Virus record (IMG/VR): IMGVR_UViG_3300030333_006551
Coordinates: 1-64,000 of that record
Origin: a virus
Reading direction: 5' to 3' (one strand)
DNA: 64,000 nt
Of this stretch, positions 1 through 8,638 are shown piece after piece. Numbering within the stretch: the stretch's first letter is position 1; each line of letters starts with the position of its first letter. Under the pieces are notes generated by a model that saw only the letters and a list, made by a program, of their open reading frames with translations, ran no database searches and had not been told where the DNA came from. The position numbers and the translations under genes were made by a program.

Positions 1-1
1 T

Positions 2-1507
2 GCTAATTCTGCCCCTGGGGCTGTATCTGTACTTCAGATGATTAATGAGGTAGGTGAACATGTCCGTGCTGGTAAGAATCGTAGAACTGCTCTTATGGGT
101 ATCCTTAATGTTACCCACCCTGATCTACTTGAGTTTTTGTCTGTAAAGTTAGATCAAGGACAACTCAATAACTTTAATATTTCTGTTGCGATTACCGATA
201 GGTTCTTGGAAGCAGTGGAGTTGGACGAGGAGTGGTACTTCTCCTTTAATAACAAGGAGTATCATTCATATGAGATGTTGCGTAACAATGATGAAATTAT
301 TTATGTCATTGGTTTAGATGAAGAGGACGCAACAGCCCGAGCAGAAAACTTTCACAAAAAAGACTGGAAAGATACTTTTGTTTGTCAGGGTCGTAAAGAC
401 ATTAAAGCCAGGGACTTATGGGATCTAATTTGGAAAAATTCCGTAGAATCTGGAGATCCTGGTATCTATAACATCGACTTGGCTAATAAATATACTAATG
501 TGTCGTATTTTGAAAGCCTTGATTCGACCAATCCTTGTGGGGAAATATCGCTCCCATCCTATGGAAACTGTTGCCTCGGTAATATTAATCTCAGCAATAT
601 GGTGCTTGATGACGGCACTGATGTTGATTGGAAGAGATTGGCTAAAACTGTTCGTACAGGGATTAGGTTTTTAGATAATGTTCTAACGGTCAACAATTTC
701 CCTACTGAGGAGTGTCGGACTGTCGCGCAGCGGTCCCGCAGAATTGGATTAGGTGTAACTGGTCTACATTACATGCTTATTAAACTGGGAATTAAGTACG
801 GTAGCGAAAAGTGCCTTGAGTTTTTAGACCGACTCTTTGCTACCATACGAGATGAGTCGTACAAAATGTCGATTTACCTCGCAAGGGACAAAGCCCCATT
901 CGCAGAGTTTGATTACAAAAAGTATCTAAATGAATCTTTTGCAAAAACCCTTCCTGCTCGTATCAGAATGCTTATCAAGCGATACGGGATTCGAAATGCT
1001 GTTATGCTTACTATCCCTCCTTGTGGTACTATCTCAATGCTCCACGGGGTTAGTTCTGGAATTGAGCCGATATTTGCTGCTATGTATAACAGGCGTTACC
1101 GCACTAACAATATTTGGAAGGAGCAATTAGTTGTCGATCCGTTATTCCAAGAGTTTTACGAAAAAGGAGTCCCGCTTGATAACTTTGTCGGAGCCTATGA
1201 TGTTGCGCCCGACGATCACATTAAAGTACAGGCGACGATTCAGAAGTACATCGACTCCTGCATTTCAAAAACAATCAACCTTCCCAGCACTGCGAAAGCT
1301 GAGGACTTTTCTCAAGCCGCTTTGGATTATGCTCCATACCTTAAAGGACTCACGGTTTATCGTGCTGGCTCGAAAGGTAATGAGCCTTTAGAGGCTATAC
1401 CCCTTACTCAAACCAATGTAGATAAATATATGAAGGGTAAGGATATAAAGTCGGAGGTACAGACTGGAGAAATGTGCTCACTTGCAGGCGGGGATTGTGG
1501 TGCTTAA
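2..1507 (+). CDS. nrdJ: Class II (B12-dependent) ribonucleotide reductase, 5' partial
   Basis: The frame is already open at base 2, upstream of the first in-window Met at base 38, so the true start lies outside the window. The product is the C-terminal 500 residues of a coenzyme B12-dependent ribonucleotide reductase, which makes deoxynucleotides for phage DNA synthesis in the cytoplasm. The NPCGE motif (about visible residue 189) is the class II form of the active-site loop, where class I enzymes have NLCxE. PPCGTIS follows in the barrel. The chain ends in CSLAGGDCGA, whose two cysteines fit the redox shuttle pair. The TAA is directly followed by the ATG of a ferredoxin gene, suggesting one operon. 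Function is well supported; di- or triphosphate preference cannot be read. Confidence 0.93.
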   Translation, partial: ANSAPGAVSVLQMINEVGEHVRAGKNRRTALMGILNVTHPDLLEFLSVKLDQGQLNNFNISVAITDRFLEAVELDEEWYFSFNNKEYHSYEMLRNNDEIIYVIGLDEEDATARAENFHKKDWKDTFVCQGRKDIKARDLWDLIWKNSVESGDPGIYNIDLANKYTNVSYFESLDSTNPCGEISLPSYGNCCLGNINLSNMVLDDGTDVDWKRLAKTVRTGIRFLDNVLTVNNFPTEECRTVAQRSRRIGLGVTGLHYMLIKLGIKYGSEKCLEFLDRLFATIRDESYKMSIYLARDKAPFAEFDYKKYLNESFAKTLPARIRMLIKRYGIRNAVMLTIPPCGTISMLHGVSSGIEPIFAAMYNRRYRTNNIWKEQLVVDPLFQEFYEKGVPLDNFVGAYDVAPDDHIKVQATIQKYIDSCISKTINLPSTAKAEDFSQAALDYAPYLKGLTVYRAGSKGNEPLEAIPLTQTNVDKYMKGKDIKSEVQTGEMCSLAGGDCGA

Positions 1508-1768
1508 ATGACATATGTAATACAGGAACCTTGCGTAGGGGTTAAAGATACAGCATGCGTAGAAGTTTGTCCAGTGGACTGCATCCACGAAGCTGAACCA
1601 AAAGAAGATACTTCTAATCTTCCGATGTTTATTCATCCCGAAGAATGCATCGACTGTGGTGCTTGTGAACCAGAATGTCCAGTAGATGCAATAAGGCAAG
1701 AAGATGAGTCGGAAGATAGATGGATCCAACTTAATGCTTTGTTGGCAGACGAGTATGATAACTCTTAG
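1508..1768 (+). CDS. Ferredoxin, FdxA-like 7Fe/8Fe type
   Basis: An 86-residue electron carrier. The N-terminal half has C-x7-C-x3-CP spacing ([17 protein letters not shown]), typical of the 3Fe-4S site of FdxA ferredoxins. The second half has [12 protein letters not shown], a classical 4Fe-4S motif. The gene starts on the base after the nrdJ stop, and its end overlaps the Fe-S carrier gene by 14 nt. It probably supplies electrons to a phage enzyme. The nearby reductase and the radical SAM proteins at 15.0 and 21.4 kb are candidates, but this is inference. Confidence 0.9.
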   Translation: MTYVIQEPCVGVKDTACVEVCPVDCIHEAEPKEDTSNLPMFIHPEECIDCGACEPECPVDAIRQEDESEDRWIQLNALLADEYDNS

Positions 1769-2066
1769 TAAAAAAGCACAAGCAGAAGTTAATAGGATTG
1801 TTACCGAACAAAATTTAGGTAGTGTTTTTCTTCGTGTAGGTGTTAAGGGTGGAGGGTGTAGTGGATTTTCATACACTTTAGGTTTTGATGATAATAAGAC
1901 AGAGTTAGATATGCAGTATGGCAATATAATATGCGATCCTAAATCTTTTTTGTATTTGAATGGTACAGAGGTTGATTTTGAGGAAAGCCTTATGGGTAGA
2001 GGGTTTAAATTTGAAAATCCTTCAGCGTCAAAAACCTGTGGTTGTGGGGAGTCATTTAGTGTATAA
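1755..2066 (+). CDS. A-type iron-sulfur cluster carrier (IscA/ErpA/HesB family)
   Basis: A 103-residue protein of the HesB/IscA family, which carries and delivers Fe-S clusters to apo-enzymes. The three ligand cysteines are present in the usual pattern, GGGCSGF in the middle and CGCGE at the C terminus, and the length is normal. I chose the ATG at 1755 (MITLSKKAQ) because family members start there; the frame is open back to 1704. It overlaps the ferredoxin gene and fits a small Fe-S module that could mature the ferredoxin or the radical SAM enzymes of this phage. Confidence 0.9.
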   Translation: MITLSKKAQAEVNRIVTEQNLGSVFLRVGVKGGGCSGFSYTLGFDDNKTELDMQYGNIICDPKSFLYLNGTEVDFEESLMGRGFKFENPSASKTCGCGESFSV

Positions 2067-2166
2067 ACGAGACGATCAAGTAACACGGGACATTATAGTT
2101 TTAGCTTTACTGTATGCTACTTTAGGCTCACTACTTTTATATGGGTTGTTTGAGTGGTTAGGGTAA
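2059..2166 (+). CDS. Small single-span membrane protein
   Basis: A 35-residue frame starting with GTG inside the end of the Fe-S carrier gene (8-nt overlap). Its TAA shares one base with the next ATG (TAATG at 2164-2168), an arrangement typical of coupled phage genes. After a charged start (YKRDDQ) it has one hydrophobic stretch of about 20 residues (IIVLALLYATLGSLLLYGLF). No family recognised. The evidence is gene packing plus the membrane segment. Confidence 0.5.
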   Translation: MYKRDDQVTRDIIVLALLYATLGSLLLYGLFEWLG

Positions 2167-2609
2167 TGGGGTTCTTTCTCAGTTTGTTAACTGCCTGTCT
2201 ACCTCCAATGATGGAGCATACTTTTATGGTGGACTCTGCCATTGAGTGGGTAGCTGATGCGGAGGATAATATTTGCGGCTTAAGCGACCTAAGAATGATT
2301 CGCCAGCCTGGAGTGGTAGATTGGTTAGCTTTAATGAATGCCACATCAGAGATTAAAAAAATTAACAGAGAAGGTATTAAAAGGGACAGCCCTGAGGGTA
2401 TAATATTAATCACAAAAGCAGAAGAAAAATGTAGAATAGCTTGTGTGAAGCAGATGCGTAAAACTAAGGTAGATAGTATGTGGAAAAGGATAACACATCA
2501 AAGTAAGCTTCCTTGGGAGCAAACTGATGCTGTGATTGATATTATAAAGAACGAACAGAAGAAATCTGTATTATTTAAGTGGAAAGCTAAAGGAGCTATA
2601 ACTCCGTAA
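2166..2609 (+). CDS. Putative lipoprotein, unknown function
   Basis: A 147-residue protein starting at the ATG coupled to the preceding stop; a GTG 12 nt upstream is possible. The N terminus MGFFLSLLTAC looks like a short lipoprotein signal with Cys11 in the lipobox (LTAC). The rest is soluble and mixed-charge with a CRIAC pair in the middle. Not recognised. It ends the Fe-S operon and is followed by a 53-nt gap with a T-run. Confidence 0.55.
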   Translation: MGFFLSLLTACLPPMMEHTFMVDSAIEWVADAEDNICGLSDLRMIRQPGVVDWLALMNATSEIKKINREGIKRDSPEGIILITKAEEKCRIACVKQMRKTKVDSMWKRITHQSKLPWEQTDAVIDIIKNEQKKSVLFKWKAKGAITP

Positions 2610-2637
2610 AGAAACAATCTTTTTTTGCCTAACGTAG

Positions 2638-2653
2638 CCCCTATATAAAGGGG
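2638..2653 (+). promoter_or_regulatory. Possible promoter or operator palindrome TATATAAA
   Basis: CCCCTATATAAAGGGG is an almost perfect palindrome whose centre resembles a T4-type late -10 (TATAAATA). It lies 10 nt upstream of the ATG of a cysteine-rich gene, and its GGGG followed by AG also serves as the ribosome binding site. It could be a late promoter, an operator or a small hairpin masking the RBS. Confidence 0.35.
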
Positions 2654-2662
2654 AGAAATACT

Positions 2663-3547
2663 ATGGCAAACTTTTTCGGAACACAACAACCACAAGCTCC
2701 AGGGACATCCCCAGACCGTACCCCCGTTGACTCAAGATGCTATTGCACTGATGTTTGTAATAACGTTATTAGTATAAATGTCAATAAAAAACTACCTGAG
2801 GGTTCTTCAGCGGGTACAGGAGAGTTCACTCAAGCAGGGATGATTAGAAGCATTAAAGTAATGTTTAGTGTAAAGCAGTTTCGTGACTGTACTCTTTGGG
2901 CAGATATTGAGAATCCAGATCAGGAATGTTTTAATTCTTCTACAACAAATGCATCTTCTCCTTTAGGCACTCCTACTGGAGGAGGGATGAGAGAAGCTTC
3001 ATGTAATATTAGAAGCAGCGCCATCATTAAAAAAATCTTAGGTTTCACAGATACAGGAGTTTGTTCTGATATAGCTGAATGTGCAGACAATTTAGATATG
3101 ACTTGTGGTTCTACTGAGCTTGTAGGCCACTGCAAGCAGGAATGCAAAATAAGTATACGGTATGCAAGACCTACTTCTCAACCATTTGGAGAACCACAAA
3201 CTCCTCGCGCTGTAGAGTTTAGAAAAGAATGTGCTGGTAAAGATTCAGGTTGGAAAGATACTGCTGAACAAGCTGGTCTTACCTCAGAAAACGATCAAGG
3301 TATCATTGATATTTTAGAGGATAGTTCTTACTTTGATAACGATGATGTAGTTAACACACAATTTCCTGCTACTATACCTCATGGTACTACATTTGGTAAT
3401 GATTTGGCACAAGATTTAGTATCAGGCGGAAACGATGCATCGAAAGCAATTTGCGGTATGCTTAAGCAAATGCAAAAAGATTGCCAAACAACTGGGTATG
3501 ATCAAATTGAACTTTGCTGCAAGTGTGAAGAAGAGGAAATAGGATAA
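2663..3547 (+). CDS. Cysteine-rich protein, FFGT family member 1
   Basis: A 294-residue protein with 17 cysteines, many in CxC, CxxxC or CC groups, and a C-terminal cluster (LCCKCEEEE). It begins MANFFGT, and related starts occur at 24669 (MSNFFGT), 3547 (MVFFG) and 52159 (MGSTSFGT). No signal peptide or membrane segment. The rest is polar with Gly/Pro/Thr-rich stretches, which would suit a virion or extracellular protein stabilised by metal or disulfides; that is a guess. RBS GGGGAG. The stop is coupled to the next ATG (TAATG). Family not recognised. Confidence 0.8.
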   Translation: MANFFGTQQPQAPGTSPDRTPVDSRCYCTDVCNNVISINVNKKLPEGSSAGTGEFTQAGMIRSIKVMFSVKQFRDCTLWADIENPDQECFNSSTTNASSPLGTPTGGGMREASCNIRSSAIIKKILGFTDTGVCSDIAECADNLDMTCGSTELVGHCKQECKISIRYARPTSQPFGEPQTPRAVEFRKECAGKDSGWKDTAEQAGLTSENDQGIIDILEDSSYFDNDDVVNTQFPATIPHGTTFGNDLAQDLVSGGNDASKAICGMLKQMQKDCQTTGYDQIELCCKCEEEEIG

Positions 3548-4542
3548 TGGTTTTTTTCGGAGTGCATGGAGATGGGATCCCACCTGGGACAGGCACTGGT
3601 ACAAGAACATGTGAGTGTTTACAGAGATGTACGTTTTCATTTAAGATAACATTAGAAAGCACGAAAGGGATACAAAGGCGAGGCTTTGCAGGTAGATCTC
3701 GCGGTCAGGATCCAGGGGGCCCTCCAGGTGCTGGAAAGCCAAAAACAGACCACCTAGAAGATAGACGGACTGTTATTATTGATGTCAAAAAAAGAATAGA
3801 AGACTTCTGTGTCAATAAAGGAGAGGCTGACCAACTATTAGCACAACAAGGCCCAATTTCCTCCAAACTTCCTGAATGTTTAAAGAGTGCTGATGGTGAG
3901 GTTATTAATAGTTCTCGCGGTAGCGAATTTTCTTTATCCCGAGTGCTAGAGGGAAAAATTGAAAGGCTACGAAAGAAAGAATTTTCTTCTGAATGCTGCG
4001 CTCCTACCTTTGAAGGAGAGCGATTAAAATGCCTTACAGTTTGTAATGGTGTGATTCAATCTCAATCTGAAAATGTAAAATGCGTCGATGATTGTGCAAA
4101 ATTAAAACGAATAGAGAGAAGAAGAAGTGGCGCTATTTCACCTCAGGAAAATGATCCATTCAAAAAAGGCTATAATTGGTCTATCTGTGAAATGGAGCAA
4201 GAAGGAATTAGCCAACACACAAGAACCATTACTTGTACAAATACACATCAAGGTGATAATTTAACACCTCCTCCTGCGTCTCAGACTGATTCTGATTTGA
4301 TTGATGTGCTTGATATGGACGAGATGGATGGAGACGAGACTGAAGGCATGGACTGGATGGGTGACGAAATGACCTCTAGAAGAGATACAAAAAACTTTGG
4401 AAGGAAAGTTCGTAATGCATTGCGCTCAAGTGATTGCGATTCTAATTCCCCAAGTGGTAGGATAAAAAAAGCATTCTGCGCTACAATAGAGGAGTTGATG
4501 TCTGAGTGCGCTGTGTCTGATAAATGCTGCGATTGCTGCTAA
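3547..4542 (+). CDS. Cysteine-rich protein, FFGT family member 2
   Basis: A 331-residue protein with 20 cysteines: CECLQRC near the N terminus, a central CC, and KCCDCC as its last residues. The N terminus MVFFGVHGDG is a short version of the FFGT start. It contains a basic segment (residues 40-75) and a very acidic, Met-rich segment near residue 260 (DMDEMDGDETEGMDWMGDE). It is coupled to the preceding cysteine-rich gene by TAATG, so the pair is probably translated together. Function unknown. Confidence 0.78.
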   Translation: MVFFGVHGDGIPPGTGTGTRTCECLQRCTFSFKITLESTKGIQRRGFAGRSRGQDPGGPPGAGKPKTDHLEDRRTVIIDVKKRIEDFCVNKGEADQLLAQQGPISSKLPECLKSADGEVINSSRGSEFSLSRVLEGKIERLRKKEFSSECCAPTFEGERLKCLTVCNGVIQSQSENVKCVDDCAKLKRIERRRSGAISPQENDPFKKGYNWSICEMEQEGISQHTRTITCTNTHQGDNLTPPPASQTDSDLIDVLDMDEMDGDETEGMDWMGDEMTSRRDTKNFGRKVRNALRSSDCDSNSPSGRIKKAFCATIEELMSECAVSDKCCDCC

Positions 4543-4583
4543 GACTAATATTTAGTTACTATTATTATAGTAGAGGTATTATA

Positions 4584-5048
4584 ATGGCAAAATTCGACTA
4601 TTTATGTAAAGACTGTGGTGTTATTTGGGAGCGCGAGGCTCCTGTAGGGAAAGCTCCTAAAAAAACCAAATGCCCTAAAAAATGTGGTAAATTCGGTAAT
4701 AGGTATTATGGTTCACAACTGCCTAATTTTAACTGGGGGACCGATACTGATTTCCATACTGTGAGGGCTAGGAATAAAGAATACGATCTCAAGGGGATGA
4801 ATAAACAGGAAGCAGACAAATTCTTAAAGGATTCGATTGAAAGGTCAGAAAGAGCGATAAAGAAAGGATGGCAGCACTATTCTAGAGTAACCCCTAATGG
4901 CGAAGAATTCGTAAAGGAAGGCAAAGCTAGAAGGAGAACTGAGGAAGAATTCACAGATGCTATTAATAATGCTAAACAATTGACGAGAGACAACTATAAC
5001 AATGTGGGCCGAGATCCAGGTAAATTAGACTTCGATAAACCACAGTAG
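4584..5048 (+). CDS. Zinc-ribbon protein, FmdB-like N terminus
   Basis: A 154-residue protein starting at the ATG at 4584 behind an AGAGG site; the frame is open further upstream. Residues 4-35 (FDYLCKDCGVIWERE, then CPKKCGK) form a CxxC...CxxxC zinc ribbon like that of FmdB proteins. The rest is charged and helical. A second FmdB-like gene lies at 24107. Directly upstream of the helicase gene, so a DNA-linked role is possible but not shown. Confidence 0.7.
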   Translation: MAKFDYLCKDCGVIWEREAPVGKAPKKTKCPKKCGKFGNRYYGSQLPNFNWGTDTDFHTVRARNKEYDLKGMNKQEADKFLKDSIERSERAIKKGWQHYSRVTPNGEEFVKEGKARRRTEEEFTDAINNAKQLTRDNYNNVGRDPGKLDFDKPQ

Positions 5049-5050
5049 AA

Positions 5051-6352
5051 ATGAAATACGATTTTAGCGAGAATATCCAACGAGGTATTCTCTTCCTCTC
5101 CAAGTACAATAGAGATTTTTATCTTCAGATTGCCTCTCTAGTGAAGGAGGAATATTTTGAATTCCCGATTCATGGCAAACTTTTCTCAACCATTAGGATT
5201 CACTACGACAAGTATAGTAGTCTTCCTACTGATGATTTTCTGGTAGAAGAAGTTAAGAATGTTAAAGAAGGTAAGGAACAGCTTTCAGACTATGTTGATG
5301 AGTTACATTACATCAACAGCATGGATACCTCTTCTATTGATAATGTTGAGTTCTATCTGGACATAGTAGAATCTTTTGCTAGAAAAGAGGCTATGAAATC
5401 AGCCATTACTGAAAGTATTGGACTGATGAAGGATGATAAGATTGATGAGATTGAATCCGTAGTCAGAAAGGCGCTAACGGTTAACAGAAATGTTGATTAT
5501 GGACACCTATACTTTGATGGCATTAAAGAGAGGTTTGAGCGTATCTTTATGGAGGCTGAAGGTGAACGCTTTAGCTTGGTTTTTCCGACTCTAAATAGAG
5601 AACTAGAGGGTGGACTTAGCAGAAAAGAGTTAGCTATGGTAGTTGCTCCTCCAGGTGTGGGTAAATCCCTGTATCTTGTTAACCAAGGCGTCCAAGCGTT
5701 GATGGAGAATAAGAAGGTTCTTTACATCTCTCTCGAAATGAGTGAAGACAAAATTGCTCAAAGATTTGATTCTGTAACCACTCTTATCCAGCAGAGAAAC
5801 TTAAAAGAGAAGTACCATATCGTTAGTGAGAGGCTTCAAGTCTTTAAAGACGAGTTTCCCGAGAGTCGTTTGATTATCAAAGAATTCCCTACGGGCTTGG
5901 CAACTGTTAATGCGATACGATCTTTGATGGTTCAGCTAAAGAATTACGAAGACTTTGTACCTGATATTATCCTCTTAGATTATCTGGAGCTTATGCGACC
6001 TACACGCGAAGGATTAGCTGAGTATCAAGCACAACAAAGAATTAGTGAAGAGCTTCGGGGTTTAGCGGTTGAAAATAATATTCTGGTTTGGACTGCAACG
6101 CAAACTAACAGACAGGGAAGATCAGTAAAATTGATTACAGACGCGGAATTGGCTGATGCGTATGGTAAGATTCGTACTTGTGACTATGCCGTATCCTTAA
6201 ATCAAACAGAGGAAGAATTTGATGAAGGTAGGATGCGAGCTTATGTAATGAAATCCAGAAACGGCAAGCAAAGATTTGTTGTTCCTGTTAATATTGATTA
6301 CAGCATACTACGACTAACAGAAGGCGAAGATTATTTCGATGACGAAGAGTAA
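5051..6352 (+). CDS. Replicative DNA helicase, DnaB/gp41 type
   Basis: A 433-residue hexameric replicative helicase that would unwind the phage fork 5' to 3'. The first 150 residues are a DnaB-type helical N-terminal domain. The RecA-like motor has Walker A APPGVGKS at about residues 198-205, LYISLEMS (motif H1a/H2 region), Walker B DIILLDYLEL near residue 305, and a TQTNRQ sensor. Length is close to T4 gp41 and DnaB. The stop of the zinc-ribbon gene is 2 nt upstream; the end overlaps the metallopeptidase gene by 14 nt. Confidence 0.93.
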   Translation: MKYDFSENIQRGILFLSKYNRDFYLQIASLVKEEYFEFPIHGKLFSTIRIHYDKYSSLPTDDFLVEEVKNVKEGKEQLSDYVDELHYINSMDTSSIDNVEFYLDIVESFARKEAMKSAITESIGLMKDDKIDEIESVVRKALTVNRNVDYGHLYFDGIKERFERIFMEAEGERFSLVFPTLNRELEGGLSRKELAMVVAPPGVGKSLYLVNQGVQALMENKKVLYISLEMSEDKIAQRFDSVTTLIQQRNLKEKYHIVSERLQVFKDEFPESRLIIKEFPTGLATVNAIRSLMVQLKNYEDFVPDIILLDYLELMRPTREGLAEYQAQQRISEELRGLAVENNILVWTATQTNRQGRSVKLITDAELADAYGKIRTCDYAVSLNQTEEEFDEGRMRAYVMKSRNGKQRFVVPVNIDYSILRLTEGEDYFDDEE

Positions 6353-6725
6353 TCACATTTTTGATAAAATCAAAGATAACCCAAAGCTTCAAAAAGTTAA
6401 TGTAGGTTGGGCTACTTTTGATATTGTATTTAAGAAAGGTTTAAAATCAGGCTCTTCAAACTGTTGGGGAACCTGTGACTTTGATACCTATCAAATCCAC
6501 CTTGAAGATAAAATAGAATCCGCCCCCGCCCGAGAGACCCTCTTTCATGAGATATGTCATGCATATCTAGAGCTTTGTGGCATGGGTGGTGAAGGTGAGG
6601 GAGAAGATGAAGAATATGTGTATACTTCTAACGAGAGACTGACTATTACAGTCTCCCGAGCAATTATGATGTTTGCTCGACTAAACCCAGAATTATCAAA
6701 GGAGCTTTTATATGAGCAGGGCTGA
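6339..6725 (+). CDS. Putative zinc metallopeptidase (HExxH)
   Basis: A 128-residue protein with LFHEICHAYLELCG, an HExxH zinc site at His70, Glu71 and His74, preceded by beta strands as in the ImmA/IrrE and SprT-like minimal metallopeptidases. An acidic loop follows (GEGEGEDEE). Small phage proteins of this type are common but substrates are unknown. It overlaps the helicase and the UvsY-like genes, so it is part of the replication operon. Confidence 0.65.
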   Translation: MTKSNHIFDKIKDNPKLQKVNVGWATFDIVFKKGLKSGSSNCWGTCDFDTYQIHLEDKIESAPARETLFHEICHAYLELCGMGGEGEGEDEEYVYTSNERLTITVSRAIMMFARLNPELSKELLYEQG

Positions 6726-7161
6726 TGACTTACTTCTAGCGTATCAAGATTTGGATTGGGATCTGTTTGTAGACATTTCTGATTCTATCATAAAAATTAA
6801 CGACAGAGATATTGATAATGAGCTAATAAAACATGCAAGTCAGTTTTCGTACTATAGTGGACTTTGCGATCTAGCTAAAAAAGATGTTGAGCAATCTTCA
6901 CTAAGAGTTACTCAATTCGCATCTGAAACCAGGAAAGAGTACTCTATCCGCTGTAAAGCTGAGGGGAAGAAAGCTACTGCTAAAGATTTGGATGATTATG
7001 TTTTTTCTCATACTACCTACATAGAATTAAGCACTATTCTTAATGAGTCTATGCATAAACTTAACCTTTTGAAGAGTTTAGTTCAAGCGTTCATCCACAG
7101 AAAAGATATGCTTATTCAGCTTTCGGCCAATGGTCGAGCGGAAAAAAATATATATTCGTAA
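6712..7161 (+). CDS. UvsY-like recombination mediator (tentative)
   Basis: A 149-residue mostly helical protein. Size, the YYSGL segment, the C-terminal helix with HRKDMLIQL and the position directly before a gp32-like gene match the T4 UvsY pattern. UvsY loads UvsX recombinase on gp32-coated DNA. No catalytic motif exists in this family, so the call rests on length, order and weak similarity remembered from T4-like phages. An alternative is an unrelated helical accessory protein. Confidence 0.45.
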   Translation: MSRADDLLLAYQDLDWDLFVDISDSIIKINDRDIDNELIKHASQFSYYSGLCDLAKKDVEQSSLRVTQFASETRKEYSIRCKAEGKKATAKDLDDYVFSHTTYIELSTILNESMHKLNLLKSLVQAFIHRKDMLIQLSANGRAEKNIYS

Positions 7162-7181
7162 CAATAATTTAATTAACTGGG

Positions 7182-7187
7182 TATAAT
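7182..7187 (+). promoter_or_regulatory. -10 box of the gp32-like gene
   Basis: TATAAT in the gap between the UvsY-like gene and the ssDNA-binding gene. The ATG follows 42 nt later behind AGGAGA, so this mRNA has a normal leader. No clear -35 box is seen, which fits a phage-activated (middle-type) promoter. Confidence 0.5.
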
Positions 7188-7229
7188 AGCCTAACCAACA
7201 AACTGTCTACTACGACACAGGAGAAAACA

Positions 7230-7973
7230 ATGGCAATTGATTTAGATAAAATTAGAGCTATGCATGAGAAGCTATCCAACCCCACATCGGGAGGCTCTAG
7301 CGACTTTAGCAATAACTTCGTCCAACTTCAAGAGGGGACAACAGTTCTACGGATCCTACCTCCCAAGGAGGACGATCTGGACTTCTACGCGATGACAAAG
7401 ATTCACCGCGTACCTACTAGCGATGGGAATGTTAAGAACATTCATTGCCGTCAGGTTCATGGAGAGCAGTGCCCCATTTGTAACCTTTACTATTCTTTGT
7501 GGAAAGAGCCTACAAAGGATGAGAATTTGGCTCGACAAATTAAAGGTCGAGACCGCTACTACATGAATGTAGTTGAGCGCGAAACAGGTGATGTTAAGAT
7601 TCTTTCAGTAGGAATTATCCTCTTTAAGAAGATCATTGCTGCTATGTGTGATCCTGATTACGGTGATATTACCGATCTTAAGGATGGTCATGACTTTAAG
7701 ATTATTAAAGTTATGGAGGGCCAGTGGCCTAAGTACGACCAGTCTGCGCCTCGTCCTAAGCCTTCTGAAGCTGGCTCTGGGCAAGAGACTGCTGCGTGGA
7801 TGGAATCTCTTCATGATATTTACTCCCTTGTTAAGCTGGAGGATTATGAAGAACTAAAGCAGATCGCTGAAAGCATCAATCCGTTTTCTGCGGTAGAAAG
7901 ATCTGCTAACGATAATCATCAAACTTCAAATGACGCCTCTGATGATGATTATATGAAGAGGCTACAATCATGA
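7230..7973 (+). CDS. Single-stranded DNA-binding protein, T4 gp32 type
   Basis: A 247-residue ssDNA-binding protein. The N terminus is the self-interaction region; the core has a zinc site made from Cys73, His77, Cys81 and Cys84 (CRQVHGEQCPIC), like the His-Cys3 site of gp32; the OB-fold follows (FKIIKVMEGQWPKY). The tail is acidic and low-complexity (NDASDDDY), as expected for partner binding. Strong RBS and own -10 box, in line with high expression. Confidence 0.92.
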   Translation: MAIDLDKIRAMHEKLSNPTSGGSSDFSNNFVQLQEGTTVLRILPPKEDDLDFYAMTKIHRVPTSDGNVKNIHCRQVHGEQCPICNLYYSLWKEPTKDENLARQIKGRDRYYMNVVERETGDVKILSVGIILFKKIIAAMCDPDYGDITDLKDGHDFKIIKVMEGQWPKYDQSAPRPKPSEAGSGQETAAWMESLHDIYSLVKLEDYEELKQIAESINPFSAVERSANDNHQTSNDASDDDYMKRLQS

Positions 7974-8356
7974 AAAATACTATGTATATGATCAGTTTTG
8001 CAGCTATACTCGGAATGGGCTTAACTTCCTGTTCTATGGTCGAGGGCTTTTTAGGAGAAGGAACTACTGATTCTCCTGGAGGTTTCCTAGATACTCTGTG
8101 GGCTATGTTGAAGGGTTTCCTTCCTAGTCTAGCTGCATGGGAAGGGGTTGGATCTGTTTTTAGCCCAAGAAAGAGGCAACACTACTCTAATATGGTTATG
8201 GCAGTCGTTCCTCTAAATAAGAATGTTGAGTTTGGTGAAGCGATTAAGTCTCTAGGTTCTGGCTTAGGTCTTTCTCATTCCTCAGAGGCAACAAAAGCTA
8301 CTAATGATAAAGAAGTAGCTGATAACAAAAAAGAAGCACTTAAGGAGAAAGCGTGA
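7970..8356 (+). CDS. Putative lipoprotein
   Basis: A 128-residue protein with a lipoprotein signal (LGMGLTSC, Cys21). After the signal come a hydrophobic or amphipathic stretch (FLDTLWAMLKGFLPSLAAW) and a Lys/Glu-rich tail. Overlaps the gp32 stop by ATGA. Possible roles are an outer membrane lysis component or a superinfection factor; nothing decides between them. Confidence 0.65.
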   Translation: MKNTMYMISFAAILGMGLTSCSMVEGFLGEGTTDSPGGFLDTLWAMLKGFLPSLAAWEGVGSVFSPRKRQHYSNMVMAVVPLNKNVEFGEAIKSLGSGLGLSHSSEATKATNDKEVADNKKEALKEKA

Positions 8357-8577
8357 TGGAAGCAAAAGCTGAAGAATTTCTTAAAACTATGCTTACAGGA
8401 TACACCCAAAATGTGATGCAAGTTACTGACTACATTGCTAATACTGAGCAGCAACTCGAAGGAGCCAAAGCCCAGAAAGCAGATATGGAAGAGAAGGTCG
8501 CAGAGCTTGAAGAACTTTTAGGCATCGAAGAGGATGAGCAAGATTTAGAAGAAGAAACTAATGAAGATGAGGATTAA
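8353..8577 (+). CDS. Small acidic coiled-coil protein
   Basis: 74 residues: a heptad-like helix (residues 25-60, LEGAKAQKADMEEKVAELEE) followed by a strongly acidic tail (EEDEQDLEEETNEDED). Overlaps the lipoprotein gene by 4 nt and may work with it. No family recognised. Confidence 0.6.
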   Translation: MMEAKAEEFLKTMLTGYTQNVMQVTDYIANTEQQLEGAKAQKADMEEKVAELEELLGIEEDEQDLEEETNEDED

Positions 8578-8606
8578 TCTTTATTAATAAAGATTAATGG
8601 CTATAA

Positions 8607-8635
8607 TATAGGGAGCTTCGGCTCCCTATATTTTT
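8607..8635 (+). terminator. Rho-independent terminator with UUCG loop
   Basis: A 10-bp stem TATAGGGAGC/GCTCCCTATA closed by a stable C(UUCG)G tetraloop and followed by TTTTT. It ends the replication operon. A TATAAT (8602-8607) overlaps its left arm and could start the sugar operon whose first ATG is at 8639. Confidence 0.85.
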
Positions 8636-8638
8636 ATT

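Noticed and set aside
1478-2086. Minus-strand 202-residue frame opposite ferredoxin and the Fe-S carrier
   Set aside because: It is antisense to two well-identified genes and has no coding character.
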